Shown: piece by piece, positions 15,829 to 24,506 of the stretch
How the letters are laid out: each line of letters starts with the position of its first letter
How positions within the stretch are numbered: the first letter of the stretch is position 1
Origin: Maribacter sp.
GTDB lineage: Bacteria > Bacteroidota > Bacteroidia > Flavobacteriales > Flavobacteriaceae
Assembly (NCBI GenBank): GCA_002749285.1
Contig: PDPR01000015.1
Location: 61,075-125,074, forward strand
DNA: 64,000 nt
Direction: 5' to 3'
Position numbers and translations under genes: made by a program
Notes under the pieces: model-generated
The model's database searches: none
Told to the model about the DNA's origin: nothing
The model's input: the letters and a program-made list of their open reading frames with translations, nothing else

Positions 15829-17235
15829 ATGACTGAATATGATGTGGCCGTAATCGGCTCTGGTCCTGGCGGATATGTTGCAGCGATTCGTTGCGCCCAA
15901 CTTGGAATGAAAACAGCGATTATCGAAAAATACAGTACTTTAGGTGGTACTTGCCTGAACGTAGGCTGTATCCCCTCAAAAGCAATGCTCGATTCCTCCC
16001 ACCATTACGAGAGTGCCATAAAACATTTTCAGGAACACGGTATTGAGGTACCAGGGGAAATAAAGGTCGATTTAAAGCAAATGATAGCCCGGAAACAGGG
16101 TGTTGTGGATATGACCACCAAAGGGATCGATTTCTTGATGAAGAAGAATAAGATCGATACCTATGAAGGTATCGGTAGCTTTAAGGATGCCACTCATATT
16201 GATATAGCAAAGAGTGGTGCCAAAAAGGAAACGATAGTGGCTAAGAACACCATTATAGCTACGGGCTCAAAACCTTCGACCTTACCTTTTATCACCTTGG
16301 ACAAGGAGCGGGTCATTACCTCTACAGAGGCTTTGGAGCTTAAGGAGATTCCCAAGCACTTGATCGTTATCGGTGGCGGGGTTATCGGTTTGGAGTTGGG
16401 TCAAGTATATAAACGCCTAGGTTCAGAGGTTTCGGTCATCGAGTATATGGATCGGATCATTCCTACGATGGATGCCGGTTTGTCCAAGGAATTGATGAAG
16501 TCAATGAAAAAGCAAAAGGTGAAATTCAACTTGTCCCATAAGGTGAAATCCGTTGAGCGCAAGGGTAGGGAGGTCATTGTAAAGGCTGATGACAAGAAAG
16601 GTAATGAAGTGTCCCTTACAGGGGATTATTGTTTGGTGTCGGTTGGCAGACACCCCTATACCCAAGGTTTGAATGTTGGGGCAGCAGGTGTTGAAATGGA
16701 TGATCGTGGTAGGATCGCCGTTAATGACCACTTACAGACGAATGTTCCGAATATATACGCTATTGGCGATGTAGTCCGTGGTGCCATGCTGGCCCATAAG
16801 GCAGAAGAGGAAGGTACAATGGTAGCAGAGATCCTTGCAGGTCAAAAGCCACATATTGATTATAATCTGATTCCAGGGGTTGTCTATACTTGGCCAGAGG
16901 TTGCCGCAGTGGGAAAAACGGAAGAGAAATTAAAGGAAGCCGGTACCGCATATAAAGTAGGCCAGTTCCCAATGCGGGCCCTAGGGCGTGCACGTGCCAG
17001 TATGGATATTGATGGCTTTGTGAAGATCCTTGCCGATGCCAATACCGATGAGGTACTTGGTGTGCACATGATCGGGGCACGTTGTGCCGATTTGATCAGT
17101 GAAGCGGTCACTGCCATGGAGTTTAGGGCGTCTGCCGAGGATATCGCCAGAATGAGCCATGCACACCCTACGTATTCCGAAGCGGTCAAAGAGGCTGCCT
17201 TGGCAGCTACCGGGGACAGGGCCATACATGTATAG
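15829..17235 (+). CDS. lpd: Dihydrolipoyl dehydrogenase (E3)
   Basis: A 468-residue flavoprotein that reoxidises dihydrolipoamide in the pyruvate, 2-oxoglutarate and branched-chain 2-oxoacid dehydrogenase complexes and the glycine cleavage system. Visible: FAD-binding GSGPGGY, redox-active disulfide GGTCLNVGCIPSK (Cys42-Cys47), NAD-binding VIGGGVIGLELG, the second FAD motif NIYAIGDV, and the catalytic His-Glu pair in AHPTYSEAVKEA near the C-terminus. All are intact. No E1 or E2 genes lie nearby, so this appears to be a shared E3 transcribed from its own promoter. Confidence 0.97.
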   Translation: MTEYDVAVIGSGPGGYVAAIRCAQLGMKTAIIEKYSTLGGTCLNVGCIPSKAMLDSSHHYESAIKHFQEHGIEVPGEIKVDLKQMIARKQGVVDMTTKGIDFLMKKNKIDTYEGIGSFKDATHIDIAKSGAKKETIVAKNTIIATGSKPSTLPFITLDKERVITSTEALELKEIPKHLIVIGGGVIGLELGQVYKRLGSEVSVIEYMDRIIPTMDAGLSKELMKSMKKQKVKFNLSHKVKSVERKGREVIVKADDKKGNEVSLTGDYCLVSVGRHPYTQGLNVGAAGVEMDDRGRIAVNDHLQTNVPNIYAIGDVVRGAMLAHKAEEEGTMVAEILAGQKPHIDYNLIPGVVYTWPEVAAVGKTEEKLKEAGTAYKVGQFPMRALGRARASMDIDGFVKILADANTDEVLGVHMIGARCADLISEAVTAMEFRASAEDIARMSHAHPTYSEAVKEAALAATGDRAIHV

Positions 17236-17447
17236 GGCATGGTTTAAACCCTATTGGAAGAGTTCTCCATTGCCCTGAAAGTGGGTTATGGTATATGGGT
17301 AACTTTATACGGGAATCTTGGTTTGGGTGTACCAAGTATTGCTTCTGTGTAAAAAGGAGGGTATTACATCAGTCTTGGTTTATTGCGGATCAAAATCGAT
17401 GTATTTGATCCTTAAAGGAATATAAAACTTAAGTCAGGAACAGCGAT

Positions 17448-18632
17448 TTAATTTTTTGTCCACCCAATGGACCTAAGTAATTTGGATAGGTATCCTTTAA
17501 TCGGTTTTTGGGAAAACGCATACCCAAGTTGTACATTTCGGTATAGCTGTTTTGTTGCCAGGATTACGCCATTTTTAAGCTGTACCTTGTTACTTTCATA
17601 TTGCAAAGCCGTAAAGGAGCATACGGCCATGAAAAAAATGGCCCCCAATATGGCAGCGGTGGGACTCAGTTCCCGGTGGAAGAACCTATAAAGCCCAAGC
17701 CCGGTAAAACTACCATATAGTATAACGAAATGGATGACGTAGATGCTTAAGGTATTCTGGCCGATCTTTAGTAGGGTAGGGTGTGCCATCAGCTTTCTCA
17801 AGGTCATGAAAACGGTAAAGACAAGGAACACATCACCCAACCTTATGAAAAGGTAATTGTTCATTGCAATGGCGGCAAAAAGGTCAGTCCCGGTCAAAAG
17901 GGAAAGCCCTAAAAAGAAATCGGAGGAAAAGAAGATCAAAACGATGCCGATCAAGAGTGATGATAGAATGGCATATTCGTACAAAAACCCATGACCCTTA
18001 TACCGAGTGAACAAAACGGACAAAAAGGCACCGAATGTGGCATAGCCGAACCAAGGTATAAAAGTGAATACCGAGCCATTGCCCCTAGTGAAAAAATTGG
18101 CCAAGGCTATGGGTAGAAAATCAAAAGTCCATTCCTTATATACGGGCTCAAACAGGAATAAGAGCAAGGTGGCCCCCAATAATAGGGCAGAAAACAATGC
18201 CTTGCCCGTTTTCTGTGCCAAGAGATAGATTCCTATGATTCCCAATAGGGAAAGACCAATACAATGAAGTACATCCACAAGGAAAAAAGCATCATAAACC
18301 TTTCCCGACAATAATCCCAGAAAATCCAACCTTAACAGATACCCGATGAACAGTAATTGCAAACCACGCTTTATCCCCTTTGACACCCTAGGGTTTTGCC
18401 AACCTTTTTGAGGGACCTTAATAAGTAGGTAGGTGAATATAAAGCTGGAAACAGTAAAAAATACCGGGGCGGTAATACCTCTGAAATATTTCCAGATGAT
18501 ATAGGTCGTATTGGTGCTGTCCTTGAAAGCAACGTCCAAAAGCCCATCGATAAAGTGGCCTTGGAGCATCATCAGTATGGCCCAAGCACGCATGGCATCG
18601 ATAAAGAATAATCTGGCAGTTTTTTTTTCCAA
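17448..18632 (-). CDS. Heparan-alpha-glucosaminide N-acetyltransferase-like membrane protein (DUF1624 type)
   Basis: A 394-residue multi-spanning protein. The N-terminal RLFFIDAMRAWAILMMLQGHFIDGL resembles the R-x-x-x-x-D-x-x-R-G/A start of DUF1624/HGSNAT-like and acyltransferase-3 proteins, with the conserved His in LQGHF, and about ten hydrophobic helices follow. These proteins probably move acyl groups across the inner membrane onto a glycan or lipid. No partner gene is visible and the actual substrate is unknown. It converges with lpd across a 210-base gap that holds no gene. Confidence 0.75.
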   Translation of the reverse strand: MEKKTARLFFIDAMRAWAILMMLQGHFIDGLLDVAFKDSTNTTYIIWKYFRGITAPVFFTVSSFIFTYLLIKVPQKGWQNPRVSKGIKRGLQLLFIGYLLRLDFLGLLSGKVYDAFFLVDVLHCIGLSLLGIIGIYLLAQKTGKALFSALLLGATLLLFLFEPVYKEWTFDFLPIALANFFTRGNGSVFTFIPWFGYATFGAFLSVLFTRYKGHGFLYEYAILSSLLIGIVLIFFSSDFFLGLSLLTGTDLFAAIAMNNYLFIRLGDVFLVFTVFMTLRKLMAHPTLLKIGQNTLSIYVIHFVILYGSFTGLGLYRFFHRELSPTAAILGAIFFMAVCSFTALQYESNKVQLKNGVILATKQLYRNVQLGYAFSQKPIKGYLSKLLRSIGWTKN

Positions 18633-18794
18633 GGGAGGGATTTAAAATATATTCAATGTATTTGTAAAATAGATACTTTCCATATACTTGAATAACAGGG
18701 TGTTTAGATGTTTTAGTGTGCAAAATTAAATAAAATACTCGCATCTAGTGGTTATTTGCGGTATTTTTGGTCGAATACTATAACTATCATTACT

Positions 18795-18950
18795 ATGTCG
18801 TTCATACTAGCTTTTGCAGGAAGCAATCCACCCTCGTCCATAAATTCCAAATTGATGGGGTATACATCCTCCTTGATCCAAGGCCATGAAATTGAAATGG
18901 TGGATAAGGCCCACAAAGATGCCTTAAAAAAATTTCTACAAGAATCATAG
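18795..18950 (+). pseudogene. Remnant of an NADPH-dependent FMN reductase
   Basis: A 51-codon open frame beginning SFILAFAGSNPPSSINSKLM then YTSSLIQGHEIEMVD, the unmistakable first 37 residues of the flavodoxin-fold NADPH-dependent FMN reductases (usual length about 180). It then jumps directly to a C-terminal-like helix AHKDALKKFLQES. The middle of the protein, with the flavin and NADPH sites, is missing, so this looks like an in-frame internal deletion rather than a small functional gene. It ends 4 bases before pabB. Confidence 0.65.
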
Positions 18951-18954
18951 CATT

Positions 18955-20265
18955 TTGCGTACTATAAAATCGTTTAGGGTTTCTGATGAATCGGTCTTTA
19001 AGGACCATATGCTAAAATGGTCCCAACAATTCTATGAAACGGTTTGGTTGGAGAGCAATGGGCATACCATTGACTATAGTTCGTTCGATGCTATTTTGGC
19101 CGTGGACGCCCTTACCTTGGTGCAAACCGATTCAGTAGGGGCATTTGGGGACTTGAAGGCCTATCAAAAGGAAACCAAGGATTGGATATTCGGTTACCTG
19201 ACCTATGACCTTAAGAACGATGTTGAGGATCTTTCCTCGAACAATCCAGACCAACTCCATTTTCCAGAGCTGTTCTTCTTCCAACCTAAGAAGATCATCA
19301 AGATCATTGGTAAAAAGGTCGAATTCCACTATTTGAAAATGGTTGCCGATGAAATAGAGGAAGATTTTGGTTTGATCCAAAAAGGAGACCATGGGTATGC
19401 TTCTATTGCGCCTACACAGGATATTCGTATAAAAATGCGCATTTTCAAGGACGAGTATTTTCATGGAGCCCATGAAATGCTCGGGCATATCCACAGGGGG
19501 GACATCTATGAGGTCAATTTTTGCCAGGAGTTTTATGCGGAGGACATACGAATAGACCCGTTAGGGACTTACGAACGCTTGAACACTATTTCCAAGGCGC
19601 CCTTTGCGACCTTTCTGAAGTTGGACGATAAATACCTATTGTCGGCTTCCCCGGAAAGATATCTAAGAAAACAAGGGAATAAGGTCATTTCACAGCCTAT
19701 AAAAGGTACGGTAAAAAGATCTGCCGATATTGGGGAGGATGAAGGCTTAAGAAATCGATTGGGACAGGATCCGAAGGAACGGGCAGAGAATATCATGATC
19801 GTCGATTTGGTAAGGAACGACCTATCCAAAAGTGCGATAAGGGGATCGGTGGGGGTAGAGGAGTTATGTGGGGTGTATTCCTATGACCAGGTCCATCAAA
19901 TGATATCGACGGTGGTCGCTAAGGTTGAAGTTGGCCAGAATCCGGTCGATATAATCAAGGATACCTTTCCTATGGGTAGTATGACCGGGGCTCCGAAGAT
20001 ATCGGCCATGCAATTGGCAGAAAAACTGGAAGCCTTTAAAAGGGGGCTCTATAGTGGGGCCGTAGGTTATTTTGCTCCGGATAATGATTTTGATTTTAAT
20101 GTGGTAATCCGCAGTATCTTATACAATGCATCAAATGGTTACGTCTCTTATGCCGTTGGTAGCGCATTGACGGCCAAGGCCTCGGCCGAGGCCGAGTATG
20201 AGGAGTGTTTGTTGAAGGCGAAGGCCATGCGGGAGGTCTTGGAGAAATCCAATGATCGGTATTAA
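18955..20265 (+). CDS. pabB: Aminodeoxychorismate/anthranilate synthase component I
   Basis: A 436-residue chorismate-utilising enzyme. The C-terminal two thirds carry the catalytic blocks: GDIYEVNFCQEF, ASPERYLR, QPIKGT, ERAENIMIVDLVRNDL and the magnesium/chorismate segment MGSMTGAPKISAMQ. It should aminate chorismate to 4-amino-4-deoxychorismate for folate synthesis. A lone gene with no trpG/trpD neighbours favours PabB over TrpE. The start is TTG at 18955, which gives the family-like MRTIKSF N-terminus; no upstream ATG in frame is available because the preceding remnant stops 4 bases earlier. Confidence 0.9.
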   Translation: MRTIKSFRVSDESVFKDHMLKWSQQFYETVWLESNGHTIDYSSFDAILAVDALTLVQTDSVGAFGDLKAYQKETKDWIFGYLTYDLKNDVEDLSSNNPDQLHFPELFFFQPKKIIKIIGKKVEFHYLKMVADEIEEDFGLIQKGDHGYASIAPTQDIRIKMRIFKDEYFHGAHEMLGHIHRGDIYEVNFCQEFYAEDIRIDPLGTYERLNTISKAPFATFLKLDDKYLLSASPERYLRKQGNKVISQPIKGTVKRSADIGEDEGLRNRLGQDPKERAENIMIVDLVRNDLSKSAIRGSVGVEELCGVYSYDQVHQMISTVVAKVEVGQNPVDIIKDTFPMGSMTGAPKISAMQLAEKLEAFKRGLYSGAVGYFAPDNDFDFNVVIRSILYNASNGYVSYAVGSALTAKASAEAEYEECLLKAKAMREVLEKSNDRY

Positions 20266-20289
20266 ACGAAAAAACGCCTATTTTGCTTT

Positions 20290-21117
20290 ATGGAAACACA
20301 TCATTTTAATATAAAAAAGAGTGGTATCCCTATCTATGCGGGTTATGTACAGCCTAGGACCGTCAAAGGGGCCGTGGTTTTGGTACATGGTTTTGGGGAA
20401 CATTCCGGCCGCTATTTGCAGGAGGTGGTGCCCATGCTGGCCGATGTGGGCCTGGCCGTTTTGTTCTACGATAATTTCGGACATGGTAAGTCAGGGGGTA
20501 AACGAGGTCATTGCCCTAATTATGGGGCACTCCTTGCCCTGTTGGCGGAAATGGTCGAAAAGGCCACGGACTTATTCCCCAAAATGCCCCAATTTCTTTA
20601 TGGCCATAGTATGGGGGGTAATTTGGTCCTGAACTATGCGTTACGACATAAGAACCGGTTAACGGGGGTAATAGCCTCAAGCCCCTATTTGCGATTGGCT
20701 TTTGAACCGCTTAAATGGAAAATGGTGCTAGGCAGGGCAATGTGGAAGATATGGCCATCATTAACCATGCCCTCAGGTTTGGATTCCAGTGGAATATCGG
20801 GAATAGGGGACGAAGTGGCGCGGTATAAGGCAGATCCATTGATACATGACAAAATAAGTCCCATGTTCTCATTTCCTATTATGGAGGCAGGTGAATGGGC
20901 CATACATAATGCCGCCGACCTACGAATACCGACTCTTTTGGTACATGGTACGGGTGACCCCATTATCGATTTTAAGGGAAGTGGGGAATTCCATAAAAAC
21001 AACCCTAGGTTTACCACATTGAAGCTATTTGAAGGCGGATATCATGAATTGCACCACGATCGATGCCGTCTAGAGGTGTTCAATTCCATACAGAGTTGGC
21101 TACGGCAACAACTTTAA
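20290..21117 (+). CDS. Alpha/beta hydrolase, monoacylglycerol lipase-like
   Basis: A 275-residue cytoplasmic serine hydrolase. The oxyanion segment VLVHGFGEHSGRY, the nucleophile elbow YGHSMGGNL (Ser), the catalytic Asp in HGTGDPIIDF and His in GGYHELHHD are all present in family order. These are the marks of the lysophospholipase/monoacylglycerol lipase (PldB-like) group. It lies between pabB and tilS with short gaps, in one direction, which implies co-transcription but no shared pathway. Confidence 0.92.
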   Translation: METHHFNIKKSGIPIYAGYVQPRTVKGAVVLVHGFGEHSGRYLQEVVPMLADVGLAVLFYDNFGHGKSGGKRGHCPNYGALLALLAEMVEKATDLFPKMPQFLYGHSMGGNLVLNYALRHKNRLTGVIASSPYLRLAFEPLKWKMVLGRAMWKIWPSLTMPSGLDSSGISGIGDEVARYKADPLIHDKISPMFSFPIMEAGEWAIHNAADLRIPTLLVHGTGDPIIDFKGSGEFHKNNPRFTTLKLFEGGYHELHHDRCRLEVFNSIQSWLRQQL

Positions 21118-21130
21118 GTAAATTTACAAC

Positions 21131-22438
21131 GTGCAGAATGAATTTAGGAAACATATAAAGGAACAATTCCCCCAACTGTTACAGCATAGATTTCTTTTGG
21201 CCTGTAGTGGCGGATTGGATAGTGTTGTGCTTGCCCATCTATGTCACCAATGTGGACTTGATTTCTCACTGGCCCATTGTAACTTTCAACTTCGTGGGGA
21301 TGAAAGTGACCTGGACGAGGAATTTGTCCGGGAATTGGCAAGACAATTGGATAAGGCCATATTCGTCGAACATTTCAATACCAAGGCCTATGTGGACAGC
21401 CATAAGGTTTCGGTACAAATGGCGGCAAGGGAATTGCGTTATGAATGGTTTGGGGGTTTGATGGCGGAGCATCATATAGAAACCTTGGTAACGGCCCATC
21501 ATGCAGATGATGTCCTTGAGACCTTTATCATAAACCTTTCCCGGGGAACAGGTATTAAGGGGTTGGCCGGTATTCCTGAAAAAACCGGTTCAATGGCAAG
21601 GCCCCTACTGCCATTTTCAAGGGTGCAATTGGCCCGGTATGCGGAACAAGAACAGATTACTTGGCGTGAAGATCAAAGTAATGCCGAATTAAAATACCTG
21701 CGGAATAGGATTCGCCACAAGATCATTCCTTTATTGAAGGAGATACACCCAGCCTTTCTCCATAATTTCCATACAACACAGAAAAACCTGCAACAGATCA
21801 CCGATATTTCGGAGGCCCATTTGAATGAATTGAAAAAAGTGCTTTTCAAGCAGGATGGCGATGTTGTTCGTATAGCGATCAAACCCTTGCAAAAGCTTGA
21901 GCCTATTGAGGGTTATTTATATGGCTTGTTCAATGCGTATGGGTTTACGGCCTGGGATGACCTAAAGCAGTTGCCTATGGCAATGAGTGGTAAGGAAATA
22001 CGTTCAAAGACCCATCGTTTGCTCAAGGATAGGGATGAATTGCTATTAAGCAGGATAGGGGACGAACAGCCAAGGACCTATAGCATACCTGAAAATACCA
22101 CGGCAATAGAGGAACCAATAGCATTGACAATAACCTCGGTTGATCGTATTGGGGAAACAGGCCCCAATGTAATATATGTTGATGGAAAAACGTTAAAATA
22201 TCCCTTGGTGTTAAGGAATAGGAAAAAAGGCGACTATTTTTATCCATTGGGAATGCAAGGACGAAAAAAAATATCCAAATTCTTCAAGGATGGGAAGATG
22301 GATGTTTTTTCCAAAGAAAGGCAGTGGTTGCTCTGTTCGGATGGGGATATTGTCTGGGTAGTGGGTAAACGCCCCGACAATCGTTTTAAAATAACCCATG
22401 GCACTAAAAAAATATTAAAAATAACATTGAATTCATGA
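21131..22438 (+). CDS. tilS: tRNA(Ile)-lysidine synthase
   Basis: A 435-residue N-type ATP pyrophosphatase that puts lysidine on C34 of tRNA-Ile(CAU), essential for AUA decoding. The PP-loop SGGLDSVVL (from about residue 26), the substrate motif AHHADDVLETFIINLSRGTG and the LRNRIRHKIIPLL motif are intact, and the C-terminal TilS domain (KKISKFFKDGKM) is present. The start is GTG at 21131, 13 bases after the hydrolase gene; no nearer ATG preserves the N-terminus. The stop overlaps the dsbD start by four bases (ATGA). Confidence 0.94.
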   Translation: MQNEFRKHIKEQFPQLLQHRFLLACSGGLDSVVLAHLCHQCGLDFSLAHCNFQLRGDESDLDEEFVRELARQLDKAIFVEHFNTKAYVDSHKVSVQMAARELRYEWFGGLMAEHHIETLVTAHHADDVLETFIINLSRGTGIKGLAGIPEKTGSMARPLLPFSRVQLARYAEQEQITWREDQSNAELKYLRNRIRHKIIPLLKEIHPAFLHNFHTTQKNLQQITDISEAHLNELKKVLFKQDGDVVRIAIKPLQKLEPIEGYLYGLFNAYGFTAWDDLKQLPMAMSGKEIRSKTHRLLKDRDELLLSRIGDEQPRTYSIPENTTAIEEPIALTITSVDRIGETGPNVIYVDGKTLKYPLVLRNRKKGDYFYPLGMQGRKKISKFFKDGKMDVFSKERQWLLCSDGDIVWVVGKRPDNRFKITHGTKKILKITLNS

Positions 22439-24408
22439 GACATATAATTGCTTTTGCACTATTGGTTTTCAGTTTGTCGTTTTATGCCCAAGATGATGAA
22501 GACCCGGTATCTTGGTCACAAGAACTGAACAAGGTTTCGGATACGGAATACGACCTGGTCATTAAAGGGGATATTTTCGAAGGCTGGCATGTTTATTCCC
22601 AATTCACATCTGATGGGGGATCTTTGCCAAGTGAGCTTACCTATAAAAAGGCAGGGGTTGATTATGAGTTGGTAGGCGCAACCAAGGAGAGTCCGACCGA
22701 AACGGCCTACAGCGATATCTTCGAAGTTGAAGAGACTTTCTTTAAGAAAAAGGCCATTTTTACCCAAAGGATTAAATTGTTGGACCAGGATGTACGGCAA
22801 ATCGATGTAAACCTTTTCTATCAGGTTTGCAAGGAGGTATGTTTGACGGTGGATAAGGATTTTTATTTTGTGTTGGATGGGGGTGGGGCCACGACTGTTG
22901 AAAAAACGGTTGATGACCGTAGTTTGGCTATGGGTAGTGCCTTAAGGTTGGATCTTAAGAACAGGGATCGTTTAAATGAGGGTAATAACCATAACAATGA
23001 ACGATCAAGTCTGTGGGTCATTTTTGGATTGGGCTTCCTGGGGGGATTGATAGCCTTGTTGACCCCATGTGTTTTCCCGATGATCCCTTTGACCGTATCG
23101 TTCTTCACCAAGCAATCCCATAATAAGTCCAAGGGAATCGTAAATGCGGTTCTATATGGCTTTTTCATTATTCTGATATACTTTTTATTGAGTCTCCCGT
23201 TCCATGTTTTCGATTCGGTCGATTCCCAGATATTGAATACCATTGCGACGAATATTTGGCTCAACCTTGCCTTTTTTGTCATTTTCGTCTTTTTCGCTTT
23301 CTCATTTTTCGGGTATTATGAATTGACCCTCCCAAGTTCATGGGCCAATAAAATGGATGCTGCCTCGAACAAGGTCGGTGGTGGTATTGGGATATTCTTT
23401 ATGGCAGTTACCCTTGCCATAGTCTCTTTTTCATGTACAGGACCTATCCTTGGGGGGCTTTTGGGAAGTACGACCTTGGCCGAAGGGGAGGTGGCCAATA
23501 ACCTTACCGCAGGTATGACTGGTTTTGGTGTCGCTTTGGCCCTGCCGTTCGCTTTATTCGCGATGTTTCCAACATGGTTGAACTCCCTTCCTAAATCAGG
23601 GGGATGGATGACTACCGTAAAAGTCGTACTTGGTTTCTTCGAATTGGCCTTGGCCTTCAAGTTCCTTTCCAATGCCGATCTGGTAGGCAACTGGGGGATA
23701 TTCAAACGGGAGATCTTCTTAGGGGTATGGATCATACTTTTTGTGTTATTGACCTTGTACCTCTTTGGGGTGTTCAGGTTCCGGCATGACGGCCCCAAAC
23801 GTAGATTGTCATCGGGCAGGAAGATAGCGGCATTGGTAAGCTTCGCCTTTACGGTCTATTTAGGCCTTGGATTGGGGAATGTCGTTAACCTAAGATTATT
23901 GAGTGGCTTTCCACCACCACAATTCTATAGTGTTTTCCAACAAGAGAGCGATTGCCCATTGGGTATCGATTGTTATAAGGATTTTGAAAAGGGTCTGGCC
24001 CATGCCAAATTGGTCAATAAGCCGGTCTTGTTGGATTTTACAGGATGGGCCTGTGTAAACTGTCGAAAGATGGAAGAGAATGTATGGAGCGACCCTGAAG
24101 TCTATCCGTTGTTAAAGAATGGTTATGTGTTGATTTCCCTTTATATCGATGATCGTAAGGAACTTTCTAAGGAAGAACAGTTCGATTATAGATTTGGGAA
24201 CGGTAGGGTAAAGGCCATCACTACTGTTGGCCAAAAATGGGGCACTTTCCAGACCATCAATTTCAACTCGGCCTCCCAACCCTATTATGTCCTTATCTCG
24301 CCGGAACTGGAAATATTGAACAATGCCATACAGAGTACCGATAAGGATGAATATCGGGATTGGTTGTCGGAAGGGTTGGAAAATTATAAAAAGCATATGG
24401 CCAAATAA
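22435..24408 (+). CDS. dsbD: Thiol:disulfide interchange protein DsbD
   Basis: A 657-residue three-part reductase. Residues 1-20 are a signal peptide, followed by the DsbD alpha domain with its redox pair in FYQVCKEVCLTVD. The central CcdA-like membrane domain has eight helices and the paired cysteines in LTPCVFPMIP and FSCTGPILGG. The C-terminal thioredoxin-like gamma domain has the WACVNCRKME active site. It carries reducing power from cytoplasmic thioredoxin to the periplasm for cytochrome c maturation and disulfide isomerisation. All three redox centres are present. Translation is coupled to tilS by a four-base overlap, and a terminator follows. Confidence 0.94.
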   Translation: MRHIIAFALLVFSLSFYAQDDEDPVSWSQELNKVSDTEYDLVIKGDIFEGWHVYSQFTSDGGSLPSELTYKKAGVDYELVGATKESPTETAYSDIFEVEETFFKKKAIFTQRIKLLDQDVRQIDVNLFYQVCKEVCLTVDKDFYFVLDGGGATTVEKTVDDRSLAMGSALRLDLKNRDRLNEGNNHNNERSSLWVIFGLGFLGGLIALLTPCVFPMIPLTVSFFTKQSHNKSKGIVNAVLYGFFIILIYFLLSLPFHVFDSVDSQILNTIATNIWLNLAFFVIFVFFAFSFFGYYELTLPSSWANKMDAASNKVGGGIGIFFMAVTLAIVSFSCTGPILGGLLGSTTLAEGEVANNLTAGMTGFGVALALPFALFAMFPTWLNSLPKSGGWMTTVKVVLGFFELALAFKFLSNADLVGNWGIFKREIFLGVWIILFVLLTLYLFGVFRFRHDGPKRRLSSGRKIAALVSFAFTVYLGLGLGNVVNLRLLSGFPPPQFYSVFQQESDCPLGIDCYKDFEKGLAHAKLVNKPVLLDFTGWACVNCRKMEENVWSDPEVYPLLKNGYVLISLYIDDRKELSKEEQFDYRFGNGRVKAITTVGQKWGTFQTINFNSASQPYYVLISPELEILNNAIQSTDKDEYRDWLSEGLENYKKHMAK

Positions 24409-24432
24409 GGTTTGTTAAATGCCCCATAAGAT

Positions 24433-24461
24433 AAAAAAGCACCCTTTTGGGTGTTTTTTTT
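24433..24461 (+). terminator. Rho-independent terminator after dsbD
   Basis: The arms AAAAAAGCACCC and GGGTGTTTTTT enclose a TTTT loop and run into eight T residues, 25 bases after the dsbD stop. The A- and T-tracts would let it work in both directions. Confidence 0.85.
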
Positions 24462-24506
24462 ATACCTTAAATAGCCCTATCTTTCTGATTGATTAAAACC
24501 AAACCT

